A stretch of 64,000 nt of DNA from JADKAV01 sp963769435 (GTDB taxonomy: Bacteria > Actinomycetota > Actinomycetes > S36-B12 > UBA10799). The DNA is taken from the NCBI GenBank assembly GCA_963769435.1, contig CAVYLN010000002.1:1922001-1986000 (forward strand). Reading direction: 5' to 3'. Under the pieces are notes generated by a model that was not told the origin of the DNA, made no database searches, and saw only the letters and a program-made list of their open reading frames with translations. The position numbers and the translations under genes were made by a program. Positions 1 to 8,935 of this stretch are shown here, in pieces. Position 1 is the first letter of the stretch. Each line of letters opens with the position of its first letter.

Positions 1-1
1 C

Positions 2-1316
2 CTGCGACGGTCGGCGGCGATCGGGATGCTGCCGGTCCGGGCGCTCGGCCGCTCCGCCGAGATCCGGTGGCAGGTGCTGCGCGGAGGGGACCGAACCGAA
101 CTCGGCAACGCGGCACGGGCAGCGACCGCGGCCGACACCCGCCGGGTGCTCGGCGAGCTCAAGGGGGGTGCGCTGAAGGCCGGGCAACTGCTCTCGACGG
201 TCGAGACGCTCTTCCCGCAGGATCCCGAAGGCAGTTGGCGATCTGCCCTCACCGCGATGCAGCAGGACAACCCCGGCCTCCCGCTGCACGAGGTCGAACC
301 GGTGCTGCGCGCGGAACTCGGCTCCGACTGGCGTGCACGTTTCCGTCGTTTCGACGAGCAGTCGGTGGCCGCCGCGTCGATCGGACAGGTCCACCGCGCC
401 ACGCTCGACGACGGCAGTGAGGTCGCCGTCAAGATCCAGTATCCGGGCATGGCCGAGGTCATGGCCTCGGACGTAAGGGCCTTGTCCGTGGCCTTGCGTG
501 CCACGTCGCTGGTGGCCCGCGGGATGGCCATGCCCCCGCTGGTGGCCGAACTGCGGACCAGGCTCGGGGAGGAACTCGACTACCGTCTCGAGGGCCGGTG
601 GCAGAACCGTTTCGCCGACGCCTATGAGGGTGATGCCGAGGTCGTGGTGCCGCGGGTGCTGACCGCGACCAGGCGGGTGATGGTCTCGCAGTGGTTGGCA
701 GGCACCGATTTCGCGCATCTGGCCCGAGCGGGTTCGGCACCCCAGCGCGACCTTGCCGGGCAGTTGTATCAACGGTTCTTCCTCGTCAGCCCGACGAGGG
801 TCGGACTGCTGCACACGGATCCGCACCCCGGCAACTTCCGGCTGGTGGAGGGCCGTCTCGGCGTGCTCGACTTCGGCTCCGTCCTGCAGACTCCGGGCGG
901 TCTGCCCGAGACGTTCGGCCGGCTGATCGCGGGCATGCTGGCCGGGGACGACGAGGCCGTGGAGCGCCGACTGCGGGCCGACGGTTTCATCCGGCCGGGC
1001 AAGCACTTGGAGGTCGACAAACTCACCGACTACCTCTCGCCCTTCACCGAACCGGCTCGCCACGAAACGTTCACCTACTCGCGGGAATGGCTGCGCGGCG
1101 AGTTCGGCCGGATCAACGATCCGCGCAACCCCGACTTCGCCGTTGCGCTGCAGATGAACATGCCCGCCGAACAACTGTTCACCCACCGGGTATGGCTCGG
1201 GCTGGTCGGGCGTGCTCAGCGGGTTGAACGCCACCGTGGCCGTGCGATCGGAGTTGATCAAGTATCTGCCGGGGTTCGCCGGGGGGTTGTCCACAGACAC
1301 GCCGCCGAACCGGTGA
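2..1316 (+). CDS. ABC1/AarF (UbiB-type) atypical kinase, probably 5'-truncated by window edge, frameshifted near 3' end
   Basis: ABC1/AarF/UbiB-family protein-kinase-like ATPase. Counting from the first in-window ATG at 26, the KxGQ motif (KAGQ) is at residues 51-54, SIGQVHRA and the VAVKIQYPG lysine follow, HTDPHPGN lies near residue 265 and DFG near 281. These are the nucleotide-binding signatures of the family, whose members support quinone biosynthesis or lipid handling; the role here is unknown. The frame is open to position 2, so the true start may lie outside the window. Around position 1208 the reading frame changes (probably one extra G). The second frame gives a family-like tail, GLNATVAVRSELIKYLPGF, ending at a TGA at 1314-1316. 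Confidence 0.85.
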
Positions 1317-1342
1317 AGGTTTCGGCGTGTCCTAAAGAACAC

Positions 1343-1370
1343 TTCACGCGATGGCGATGATCGGTATAGA
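1343..1370 (+). promoter_or_regulatory. possible sigma-70-like promoter upstream of the tmsA leader
   Basis: TTCACG (1343-1348) and TATAGA (1365-1370) are separated by 16 bp and lie just after the ABC1 kinase stop. Transcription would start near 1377, almost on the ATG at 1382, so the transcript would be nearly leaderless. The placement suits the leader/terminator element and tmsA downstream. The call rests on motif resemblance only. Confidence 0.25.
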
Positions 1371-1381
1371 AAGGAACGTAG

Positions 1382-1459
1382 ATGGCCGAAACGCCATCCA
1401 CAACCGGGTCCGAGTACCCACGCGGCGCTGCACCCCACGTCGGGGATCGGCCGGCTTGA
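1382..1459 (+). CDS. possible 25-residue upstream ORF in the tmsA leader
   Basis: ATG at 1382 is preceded by AAGGA (1371-1375) at a 6-nt spacing and opens a 25-codon frame ending at TGA 1457-1459. The frame overlaps the left arm of the hairpin at 1402-1496, so ribosome position could influence that structure, as in leader-peptide attenuation. The peptide has no recognisable motif and no cluster of one amino acid that would point to an amino-acid sensor. It may be chance. Confidence 0.3.
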   Translation: MAETPSTTGSEYPRGAAPHVGDRPA

Positions 1460-1500
1460 CCGGCCACCGAGCACGCTTGATCACTCGGACCCGGTTTCTT
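1402..1500 (+). terminator. long-loop hairpin with T-rich tail upstream of tmsA (terminator or attenuator)
   Basis: Perfect 14-bp arms (1402-1415 and 1483-1496, core CCGGGTCCGAGT/ACTCGGACCCGG) enclose a 67-nt loop that contains its own hairpin, GGCCGG-CTTGA-CCGGCC, at 1448-1464. The right arm runs directly into TTTCTTTG. It lies 166 bp after the ABC1 kinase stop and about 75 bp before the tmsA start. It could terminate the upstream gene, attenuate tmsAB, or mark the 3' end of a small RNA. Confidence 0.5.
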
Positions 1501-1574
1501 TGTCCGGAACCCCGCCTACTTCTGAAGGCCCAGAACCTTGGACTCCGGGAACGTCGCGCTCTAGATTTGGACGG

Positions 1575-2939
1575 GTGAGTCAGGGCCTTGACTACGTCGC
1601 TGCTGCCGATGCGGCGGCCTCCGCGCTGGCCGACTCGCAGGGCACAGTCCGGTTGCGCAAGCGGACGTCGAACCTGTTCCGGAGCCGGGCCGCTGTCGGC
1701 GCCGAACTGGATCTGTCCTCGTTCGCCACGGTCTTCGAGGTCGACGTCGTGGGCCGGACCGCCAGTGTCGGGGGCCTGACGACCTACGAGGACCTCGTCG
1801 CTGCGACGCTGCCCCACGGACTGGTTCCGCTGTGTGTGCCCCAGTTGCGCACGATCACGCTCGGCGGTGCGGTCACCGGGCTGGGGATCGAGGCGGCGAG
1901 TTTCCGCAACGGGTGCCCGCACGAGTCCGTGCTCGGCATGGACGTGCTCACCGGCGACGGCCAGGTCGTTCGCGCCGAGCCACAAGGTGAGCACTCGGAT
2001 CTGTTCTTCGGGTTCCCCAACTCCTACGGCAGCCTCGGCTACGCCCTTCGACTGGACATCGAACTGGAGCCGGTCAAACCGTTCGTGGGACTGCGACACG
2101 TGCGGTTCAGCGACCCGGTGGATCTGGCGGCGGCATTCGAGCGGGTCACGCGTGAGCGGGCGTTCGACGGCGTGACCGTCGACTACATGGATGCCACGCT
2201 GTTCGCACCAGACGAGATGTACTTGACCCTGGGCGCGTATCGCGACCATGGCGAACCATCCGACTACACCGGCCAGCAGATCTACTACCGGTCGATACGC
2301 GGAACGCCGTGTCGACGCTCTGAGCGTGCACGACTTCCTGTGGCGTTGGGACACCGACTGGTTCTGGTGCTCGTCGGCGTTCGGAGTGCAGAATCCCGCA
2401 GTCCGGCGGGTGTGGCCCGACAGGCTCAAGCGCAGCGACGTCTACTGGAGGATCATCGCGGCCGATCGCCGCTGGCAGCTGTCCCGGCGCATCGACCGGG
2501 TCCGGGCGTCGCGCACCGAAGGAGATCGTGGTCCAGGACGTCGAGGTCCCGGCGGCCCGCCTGCCCGAGTTCCTCGACTTCTTCCACCGCGAGGTGGGGA
2601 TCACGCCGGTGTGGCTGTGTCCGCTGCGCCAGCGCGATCCCGACGCGGCGGTGGTCGCTCTACGAGTTCGATCCGGACACGACGTATGTGAACGTCGGCT
2701 TCTGGTCGCGGGTGGCGCTCGACGCGGGGGAGGATCCGGAGGCCGGCCGGGTCAACCGCCGGATCGAGGCGAAGGTGGCCGAACTCGACGGCAGGAAGTC
2801 GCTGTACTCGACGTCGTTCTACACACGTGAGCAGTTCTACGAGATCTACGGCGGCCACTCGTATACCGCGCTGAAGGCGAGGTACGACCCGTCCGGCCGG
2901 TTCTCGGATTTGTACGACAAGACATGCAGGGAGGCGTGA
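1575..2939 (+). CDS. tmsA: FAD-binding oxidoreductase, TmsA/BfaA-like (10-methylene to 10-methyl fatty acid reduction), three frameshifts
   Basis: FAD-linked oxidase of the DHCR24/BfaA type. In actinobacteria this enzyme, encoded beside a CFA-type methyltransferase, reduces 10-methylene acyl chains to 10-methyl (tuberculostearic-type) chains. The FAD-domain segment reads VGGLTTYEDLVAATLPHGL and later TLGGAVTGLGIEAASFRNG. The family-typical WRWDTDWFWCS lies in the middle segment. GTG at 1575 is taken as the start because similarity begins there. Frame changes near 2295, 2490 and 2650 each fit one extra base, and the segments join into one coherent protein. The stop overlaps the start of the methyltransferase, indicating translational coupling. 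Confidence 0.78.
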   Translation: MSQGLDYVAAADAAASALADSQGTVRLRKRTSNLFRSRAAVGAELDLSSFATVFEVDVVGRTASVGGLTTYEDLVAATLPHGLVPLCVPQLRTITLGGAVTGLGIEAASFRNGCPHESVLGMDVLTGDGQVVRAEPQGEHSDLFFGFPNSYGSLGYALRLDIELEPVKPFVGLRHVRFSDPVDLAAAFERVTRERAFDGVTVDYMDATLFAPDEMYLTLGAYRDHGEPSDYTGQQIYYRSIRGTPCRRSERARLPVALGHRLVLVLVGVRSAESRSPAGVARQAQAQRRLLEDHRGRSPLAAVPAHRPGPGVAHRRRSWSRTSRSRRPACPSSSTSSTARWGSRRCGCVRCASAIPTRRWSLYEFDPDTTYVNVGFWSRVALDAGEDPEAGRVNRRIEAKVAELDGRKSLYSTSFYTREQFYEIYGGHSYTALKARYDPSGRFSDLYDKTCREA

Positions 2940-4176
2940 TGAGGATCGCGGAGGCGTTCGACCGGCTCGCAGGACCGGAGACGGATGTCGAGTTCATCGC
3001 ATACGACGGCAGCAAGGGTGGCCGGATCGGGTCGGATGTCCGGCTGGAGGTGAAGTCACCGCGGGCCATCGCGGCGCTGCTCGGCGCGCCGGGACAACTC
3101 GGGGTGGCACGGGCCTACGTCGCCGGCGACCTCGATGTGTCAGGTGACCTGTACACGGCCTTCGACCGGCTGGCCACTGCTGCCGTCAGGGAGATCAGCT
3201 GGGCGGAGAAGGCGCGCATGGCACGCCATTTCGCTCCTTTCTTCCTGCAGAAACCACCACCTCCACCGGAGGAGGCGCGGATCAACGGGGGCAAGCACAG
3301 CCGCCGCCGCGACGCCCAGGTCATCTCACACCACTACGACGTGTCGAACCGGTTCTACGAGTGGGTACTTGGCCCGACCATGGCCTACACCTGTGCGGTG
3401 TTCCCCAGGCCGGACGCCACCCTCGAGCAGGCGCAGGAGGAGAAGTTCGACCTCGTCTGCCGGAAGCTGGGGCTGGAGGCGGGGATGCGGGTGCTGGACG
3501 TGGGATGCGGCTGGGGTGGTTTCGCACTGCACGCAGCGGCCAACTACGGCGTTGAGGTCATCGCGGTGACGCTGTCCGAACAACAGGCGCGGTGGGGACA
3601 GCGTGCCGCTGCGGAGGCGGGGCTCGACAGCCTCGTCGACATCCGCCACAGTGACTACCGGGCCGTACCCGAGTCGGGCTTCGACCGGATCGCCTCGATC
3701 GGTCTGACCGAGCACATAGGCAAGGCCAACTACCCCGACTACTTCGGGTTCCTGCGTTCACGCATGGTTGACGGCGGCCGGCTGCTCAACCACTGCATCA
3801 CCCGCACCGACCCGACCGAACGCACCTACACGCGCAACGGTTTCATCAACCGCTACGTCTTCCCTGACGGCGAACTGGTCCATGTGGGCACCCTGGTCGA
3901 TGCGATCGAACGTCAGCGCCTCGAGGTCCAGCACGAGGAGAATCTGCGGATCCACTACGCCATGACCCTGAGCCTGTGGCTGGAGAATCTCGAGCGGCAC
4001 TGGGACGAGGCGGTACAGGAGGTGGGTCTGCGCAAGGCGCGGGTGTGGCGGCTGTATCTGGCCGCGTCCCAATGGGGTTTCACCCGCAACCGCATCCAGT
4101 TGCACCAGGTGCTGGCCACGCGCACGTCGGCGATCCGGCGACGAGCGGGATGCCCCTGCGGCTGCGCCTGGGCTAG
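2939..4176 (+). CDS. tmsB: cyclopropane-fatty-acid-synthase-type methyltransferase, TmsB/BfaB-like, frameshift near 3' end
   Basis: SAM-dependent methyltransferase of the cyclopropane/10-methylene fatty acid synthase family, acting on unsaturated acyl chains of phospholipids. The SAM-binding motif I reads VLDVGCGWGGFALHAA, after the family block HHYDVSNRFYEWVLG. The ATG at 2939 overlaps the TGA of the oxidoreductase and follows an AGGGAGG ribosome-binding site. The pairing with a TmsA-type reductase argues for 10-methyl branched lipid synthesis rather than cyclopropanation. One base appears to be missing near 4125; the restored frame ends SGMPLRLRLG at 4176, while the unrestored frame runs to 4210 with a low-complexity tail. 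Confidence 0.82.
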
Positions 4177-4191
4177 CCGCAGCGCGCGGGC

Positions 4192-5001
4192 TCAGCGGCC
4201 CCGGCGGTAGCGCGTGTACCAGGCCAGACCGAGGGCCACCGCTCCGGCCGCGGAGGCTGCGGCCGCCTTCTGCTCGCGGCTGATCGTGACCTGCATGGCC
4301 TGCGGCTTCGCGAATTCCAGCACCGGCCAGACCCGTTCCCGGGCGACCCGGCGCAGTTGCTCGTCGGGGTTGACGGCGAAGGGGTGGCCGACGACCTCGA
4401 GCATCGGGAGGTCCGTGTAGGAGTCGCTGTAGGCGTAGGACTCCGCGAGGTCGTAGCCCTCGTCCTGGGCCAGCGCCCGCATGGCATCGGCCTTGCCAGG
4501 ACCGTAGGCGTAGAAGAGGACCTCGCCGGTGTACTTGCCCTCCTCGATCACCATCTGGGTGCCGATGGCCTTGTCGACGCCGAGCCGGGCGCCGATGGGT
4601 TCCACGATCTCGGTGCCGGAGGAGGAGATGATGATGACGTCGCGTCCGGCGGCGTGGTGCTCATCGATGAGCTTGACGGCCTCGTGGTAGACGATCGGGT
4701 CGACGATCTCGTCGAGCGTCTGGGCGACGACGGACTTGACCTGATCCACGTCCCAGCCGGCGCTGAGTTGTGAGAGGTACACCCGCATCCGTTCCATCTG
4801 GTCGTGATCGGCACCCGAGGTGAGGTACACCAGTTGTGCGTACGCGCTCTTGAGAACGTCGCTGCGACCGATCAGACCGCCGTCGTAGAGCGGCTTGGCG
4901 AAGGCGAGCGAACTGGATTTGGCCAGGATCGTCTTGTCCAGATCGAAGAAGGCGGCTGCGCGTGAGGGCACGAAGTCATCGTGGCACAGCCTGCCCGACA
5001 C
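4192..5001 (-). CDS. HAD-superfamily (subfamily IB, SerB-like) hydrolase
   Basis: Phosphatase-like HAD hydrolase with motif I DLDKT at residues 20-24 and motif II serine in VIIISSSGTEIV. The acidic motif III reads AYSDSYTDLPML. A hydrophobic segment with a basic tail near the C-terminus (AAGAVALGLAWYTRYRRGR) may anchor it to the membrane. The ATG at 5001 is used; a GTG at 4971 would start closer to the conserved region. It faces the Tad operon head to head. The HAD-next-to-Ssd arrangement matches Rv3661/Rv3660c in Mycobacterium. The substrate cannot be inferred. Confidence 0.88.
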   Translation of the reverse strand: MSGRLCHDDFVPSRAAAFFDLDKTILAKSSSLAFAKPLYDGGLIGRSDVLKSAYAQLVYLTSGADHDQMERMRVYLSQLSAGWDVDQVKSVVAQTLDEIVDPIVYHEAVKLIDEHHAAGRDVIIISSSGTEIVEPIGARLGVDKAIGTQMVIEEGKYTGEVLFYAYGPGKADAMRALAQDEGYDLAESYAYSDSYTDLPMLEVVGHPFAVNPDEQLRRVARERVWPVLEFAKPQAMQVTISREQKAAAASAAGAVALGLAWYTRYRRGR

Positions 5002-5159
5002 TGGGCCGTTCGACCGTCCAGCGGTTCCGCCGATCGGCCCCGATTGTCAATAGTTAGTCAAGCCTTGCCTCAAACGCTTGCATCGCCCCAGCGATCGAGC
5101 GATAGTAAAGGAGCCCGAAAGGGCGAGGGGCCGATCTTTCCCCCCCAAATTTCGGCCCG

Positions 5160-5191
5160 AAGGCTCCCGCATCCCCCCCTGCGGGAGCCTT
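5160..5191 (+). terminator. strong hairpin in the HAD/Tad divergent intergenic region
   Basis: Arms of 12 bp (5160-5171 and 5180-5191, AAGGCTCCCGCA/TGCGGGAGCCTT) surround an eight-base loop and are followed by CCCTCGTTTTCGG. No rightward gene lies upstream, so it cannot end a coding transcript. It could terminate a small RNA starting around 5050-5100 or act in the 5' leader of the Tad operon. No known riboswitch family was recognised in 5041-5160. Confidence 0.4.
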
Positions 5192-5274
5192 CCCTCGTTT
5201 TCGGACCCTCTCGGAATCCACAGATTCGACGTGCGCTCTATCGCTGCGCGGACGTCGGTGTCCAGGCTGGAGGC

Positions 5275-6306
5275 GTGTCGGACGTCCTGGTGATCAGCGG
5301 TGATCCCGACGCGGCCGATCACCTCGTGGCGCTCGCCTCCGCCAGCGAGGTTCCTGTGGATCTGTGCGGGGACGCGGCATCCGTGACGGCGCGGTGGACC
5401 CGTGCCCGCGCGGTCGTGATCGGCGTCGACATCCTGCCGACTCTGCACACGGCGAACCTGCCCCGTCGGTCGCACGTCGTCGTATTCGGCCATGCCGCGC
5501 CCGACGCCTGGCGTTGTGCTCTGGAACTCGGCGCCGACGCGGTCATCGAACCTCCCGGTCCGCAGGGGTGGTTGACCGAACTCGCCGACCGGGCCGGCGG
5601 CACGGGCGCGACCGGCGTGGTGGTCGGTGTGACGGGGTGTCGAGGGGGTGCCGGTGCCTCCGTGTTCGCATCGGCGCTCGCGGTGGCAGCAGCCCGACGA
5701 CACCTGAATCCCTACTTGTTCGATCTCGATCCCTGGGGGTGCGGCCTTGCCGTTGTCCTGGGCATCGATCGGTTCGATGGGCTCACCTGGGACCAGGTTC
5801 GAGCCGGGGCTGGACGTATCCCGGCACGTTCCCTGCAGGACACGATCGGCACCGTGGACGGAATCCGCCTTCTGGGATGGGCCGATGATGCCGTTGCCGA
5901 ACTTCCGCCCGGGGTGTCCGGGTCGGTCGTGGACGCCGCCAGACTGTCCACTGAGCTGACCGTGATTGACCTGGGCCGGTCGGGTTCGGACTTCCAGCGC
6001 GAGGCATTGGGCCGCTGCGACCGGGTCCTCATGATCGTCCCGGCGGACGTCAGGGCCGTGCAGGCTGCGCGACGGGCGGTCCAGCGCCAGGAGATGTCGA
6101 TGTGTGAGGTCGTCGTGCGTGGGCCGAATCCCGGCGGTCTCACGACTCAGGACATCGCTGAGGCGGTGGGTCTTCCGGTACTCGCAGCGATGGCCGCCGA
6201 CCGCCGGTTGGACGAGAGGCTCGAGCGGGGTGAGCCGCCCGGCTACCGGGCCCGCACCCCCCTCGCGAGGGCCGGCCAGGGGATTCTGCAGGAGGTGTTG
6301 GTGTGA
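5275..6306 (+). CDS. ssd: Ssd/CpaE/TadZ-like MinD-family ATPase of the Tad locus
   Basis: First gene of the Tad operon: a MinD/ParA-superfamily protein related to CpaE/TadZ and to mycobacterial Ssd (Rv3660c), thought to position the pilus machine or affect septum placement. The N-terminal ~100 residues form a receiver-like domain. The ATPase domain follows, with a degenerate P-loop GVTGCRGGAGASVFA that lacks the usual lysine-threonine ending, and an acidic FDLDPWGCGL segment. GTG at 5275 is chosen because homology begins at once (VSDVLVISGD). The 3' end overlaps tadA by 4 bp. Confidence 0.85.
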   Translation: MSDVLVISGDPDAADHLVALASASEVPVDLCGDAASVTARWTRARAVVIGVDILPTLHTANLPRRSHVVVFGHAAPDAWRCALELGADAVIEPPGPQGWLTELADRAGGTGATGVVVGVTGCRGGAGASVFASALAVAAARRHLNPYLFDLDPWGCGLAVVLGIDRFDGLTWDQVRAGAGRIPARSLQDTIGTVDGIRLLGWADDAVAELPPGVSGSVVDAARLSTELTVIDLGRSGSDFQREALGRCDRVLMIVPADVRAVQAARRAVQRQEMSMCEVVVRGPNPGGLTTQDIAEAVGLPVLAAMAADRRLDERLERGEPPGYRARTPLARAGQGILQEVLV

Positions 6307-7442
6307 GCCGGCCTGGCGATGCCCTCGTGGAGCGCGTGCGACGCCGGATGGCCAGCGAGGGCTGGACGGCGAACGCCGTCTCCGTGACCGATGCGCTGCG
6401 CGCCGAGGGGCTCGTGCTGCCGGAGGCGGCGATCGTGGACCTGGTCCGATCCCTGCGAACCGAGATCGCCGGCCTCGGAGCCCTCGACCCCCTGGTCAAC
6501 CGCCCCGGTGTGACCGACGTCCTCGTGAACTCGCCCGACGAGGTGTGGGTCGACGCCGGGCAGGGCCTCGAGCGCGCAGACGTGCGGTTCCCCGATGAAT
6601 CGGCGGTGCGGCGACTCGCCCAACGGCTTGCGGGTAGCGCGGGTCGCAGGCTCGACGACAGCGTGCCTTTCGTCGATGCGAGGCTGCCGGGCGGCATCCG
6701 CCTGCACGCGGTGCTTCCCCCGGTCAGTCCGTCGGGTACGTGTGTGTCGCTGCGGATCCCCCGCCAACAGGTCTTCACCCTCGCGGGTCTTGTCGAGGTG
6801 GGGATGATCCCCCAGGCCGCCGTGGAGGTGCTCGCCGGCCTGGTGGCCGGACGCGCTGCGTTCCTGGTCAGTGGCGGCACCGGCACCGGGAAGACGACGC
6901 TGCTGAACTCGTTGTTGTCGGTGGCTGATCCGCGCGATCGGATCGTGGTGGTCGAGGATTCCGCGGAACTCGACCCGGAGCACCCACATGTCGTCCGCCT
7001 GGAGTCGCGCCCTGCCAACACGGAGGGCTCGGGTGCGGTCACGATGCGGGATCTGGTGCGGCAGGCTCTGCGGATGCGCCCCGACCGGGTGGTGGTGGGA
7101 GAGGTGCGCGGCGGTGAGGTGGTCGACCTGCTCGCCGCGCTGAACACCGGGCACGAGGGAGGGTGCGGCACGGTGCACGCCAATGGGCCTTCGGATGTCC
7201 CGGCGCGCCTGGAGTCCCTGGCGCTGCCCGCCGGGCTCAACCGCGATGGTCTGCATGCCCAGGTGGCGGCCGGACTGCACGCGGTCGTGCACGTCGCACG
7301 CGTCGCGGGGGGCCTTCGCCGGGTGACCGGGATCGGGGTTCTGGAACGTGGCGGCGACGGACTGGTGCGCAACGTCCCAGCACTGACTTTCGCAGAGCAT
7401 GGACTCGTTTCCGGTCCAGCGCGTGACCGGCTGGTCGCATGA
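6303..7442 (+). CDS. tadA: TadA/CpaF-type secretion ATPase
   Basis: Hexameric AAA-type ATPase that powers Tad (Flp) pilus assembly at the cytoplasmic face. The Walker A motif GGTGTGKTT lies near residues 191-199. The Asp box reads VVVEDSAELDPEHPHVVRLE, and Walker B VVVGEVRGGEVVDLL is followed by the His box TGHEGGCGTVHANGP. The N-terminal domain of about 170 residues is typical of CpaF. The 379-residue length is normal for the actinobacterial form. The GTG start overlaps the ssd stop, and the 3' end overlaps tadB, as in one translationally coupled operon. Confidence 0.95.
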   Translation: MSRPGDALVERVRRRMASEGWTANAVSVTDALRAEGLVLPEAAIVDLVRSLRTEIAGLGALDPLVNRPGVTDVLVNSPDEVWVDAGQGLERADVRFPDESAVRRLAQRLAGSAGRRLDDSVPFVDARLPGGIRLHAVLPPVSPSGTCVSLRIPRQQVFTLAGLVEVGMIPQAAVEVLAGLVAGRAAFLVSGGTGTGKTTLLNSLLSVADPRDRIVVVEDSAELDPEHPHVVRLESRPANTEGSGAVTMRDLVRQALRMRPDRVVVGEVRGGEVVDLLAALNTGHEGGCGTVHANGPSDVPARLESLALPAGLNRDGLHAQVAAGLHAVVHVARVAGGLRRVTGIGVLERGGDGLVRNVPALTFAEHGLVSGPARDRLVA

Positions 7443-8086
7443 GCAGCGCGGTACTGATCGCACTCGGACTGTTCGTGTTGATGCCGGGGAGTGCCCGTGG
7501 CCGGCTGCGGAGTCGCCGCTTGCCTCAGTGGAAGCTGCCGCGTCCATCGCAGCGGCGGCCCGGCCCAGCGGTGGTGGAGGTCATGGCCGCGCTGCGCGAC
7601 GAACTGCAGGCCGGGGCCACGCTCGGACTGGCCTTCGAGCGGGCGGTCCGCGGCAGCAGCGACCCGGCTGTCTGCGCGCAGGCGCTGGCCGTGAGCCGGA
7701 TGGGAGGCGACGTCCCAACCGCTCTGCGGGAGCAATCCCGGGATCATCCGCTGTTGTTGTCGCTGGCTGCGCTGTGGCAGGTGTCGGAGGGCTCCGGCGC
7801 CGCACTCGCGGGCGCCCTGGACAGGCTGATCGACGCGGCCGAGCAGTCGGCGGGGTTGCAGCGGGAGGTAGCCGCCCAATTGGCCGGTCCGCGCGGCACG
7901 GTGAAGGTGCTCGCGGTCCTGCCACTGGTTGGCGTCGGTATGGGGATGCTGATGGGAGCCGATCCGGTCGGCTTCCTTCTGGGCACCCCTTGGGGCCTGG
8001 GGTGTCTGCTCGCCGCCCTCGCCCTCGAGGCAGCGGGCATCCTCTGGATGCGGCGGTTGGTGTCGGGCATCGAGGCTCAGTTGTGA
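7439..8086 (+). CDS. tadB: TadB-like type II secretion system F-domain membrane protein
   Basis: Inner-membrane platform protein of the Tad machine. A hydrophobic N-terminus (ALIALGLFVLMPGSARG) is followed by a cytoplasmic T2SF-like helical region (VVEVMAALRDELQAGATLG). Two C-terminal membrane helices lie around LAVLPLVGVGMGMLMG and WGLGCLLAALALEAAGILW. At 215 residues it is shorter than proteobacterial TadB, as usual in actinobacteria. It overlaps tadA and tadC by 4 bp each. Confidence 0.85.
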   Translation: MSSAVLIALGLFVLMPGSARGRLRSRRLPQWKLPRPSQRRPGPAVVEVMAALRDELQAGATLGLAFERAVRGSSDPAVCAQALAVSRMGGDVPTALREQSRDHPLLLSLAALWQVSEGSGAALAGALDRLIDAAEQSAGLQREVAAQLAGPRGTVKVLAVLPLVGVGMGMLMGADPVGFLLGTPWGLGCLLAALALEAAGILWMRRLVSGIEAQL

Positions 8087-8772
8087 GCGTTGTGCCGCTG
8101 GTGGCCATGGCCGTTGGCCTGTGGCTGGCGATGCCCGGTCGAAGCGCGATGAGGGTTGGCGGGCGGCGTCGGCAAGGCGGTCACGTGTCGGCCCAGGATG
8201 CCGCGGCCGCCATGGCCGGCCTTGGCGCCGCGTTGCTGGTCGGGGGAGTGCTCGCTGTGCCCCTCGGGCTCGGGGTGGCGTTCGGTGCCCGGGTGCTTCT
8301 TCGGCGGATCGCGGCCGATGACTCTGTCCGCCGGCAGGCTCTGGCGCGGCAGGCGCCGGACGCGGTGGATTGCCTGGCGTCGTGTCTTTCGGCCGGAGCA
8401 CCTCTGTGGTCGGCGATCGGCGTGGTTGCAGACGCGTTCGGCGACCCGGTGGCGGATGTATTGAGGCGTTGCGCGGGTCGCCATGCCATGGGCGCCTCAC
8501 ACGCGGACACGTTCGCGGGACTGCTCTCGGAGCCGTCACTGGCGCCGGCGGGCAGGGTTCTGCTGCGGTCCGTGGAGTCCGGCAGCGCCCTCACCCGATC
8601 TCTGGTCGCGTGCGCCCAACAGATGCGCGTGGAGCGTGCCGGGGAACTGGAGCGCCGGGCCAGGGCCGTCGGAGTGAAAGCCGTCGCACCGCTCGGTCTG
8701 TGTTTCCTTCCGGCGTTCGTTCTCCTCGCGGTGGTTCCGATCGTGGGTTCGATGGTTCGGGGCCTCTTCTGA
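8083..8772 (+). CDS. tadC: TadC-like type II secretion system F-domain membrane protein
   Basis: Second platform protein of the pair. It begins with a membrane segment (VVPLVAMAVGLWLAM), then a hydrophobic hairpin AALLVGGVLAVPLGLGVAF. A helical cytoplasmic domain (DAVDCLASCLSAGAPLW) is followed by a final membrane helix, APLGLCFLPAFVLLAVVPI. GTG at 8083 overlaps the tadB stop. The same frame stays open upstream of 8083, but that part only shadows tadB. The pilin gene follows after a 163-bp gap with a hairpin. Confidence 0.85.
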   Translation: MSVVPLVAMAVGLWLAMPGRSAMRVGGRRRQGGHVSAQDAAAAMAGLGAALLVGGVLAVPLGLGVAFGARVLLRRIAADDSVRRQALARQAPDAVDCLASCLSAGAPLWSAIGVVADAFGDPVADVLRRCAGRHAMGASHADTFAGLLSEPSLAPAGRVLLRSVESGSALTRSLVACAQQMRVERAGELERRARAVGVKAVAPLGLCFLPAFVLLAVVPIVGSMVRGLF

Positions 8773-8885
8773 AGGCCTCCGCCCGCCGGCACGGGCCGAA
8801 GCCGGCAGTCACCCTGTGGACGCTGGCCGCGGTATCCACAGATCACTTCCGGACAACGATGGCCGCCCCGGATCCGGCGCACTGT

Positions 8886-8919
8886 GGGTTGCACCACCCC
8901 GATCGGGGAGGTGCAACCC
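8886..8919 (+). promoter_or_regulatory. nested palindrome immediately upstream of the flp pilin RBS
   Basis: Arms GGGTTGCACC (8886-8895) and GGTGCAACCC (8910-8919) enclose a perfect inner palindrome, CCCCGATCGGGG (8897-8908). It ends three bases before the pilin ribosome-binding site AAGGAGG (8923-8929). It could be an RNA hairpin that stabilises or sets apart the pilin message from tadABC, or a DNA operator. There is no T-run, so it is unlikely to be a simple terminator. Confidence 0.5.
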
Positions 8920-8935
8920 ATCAAGGAGGTAGTCA

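Noticed and set aside
5041..5160. Known riboswitch (c-di-GMP, c-di-AMP, cobalamin) before the Tad operon
   Set aside because: GAAAGGG-like fragments occur but the conserved cores of these families are not present.
6140..8539. A 799-codon open frame on the minus strand opposite tadA-tadC
   Set aside because: Low-complexity Arg/Pro/Ser translation with no domain; it is the GC-skew shadow of the Tad genes.
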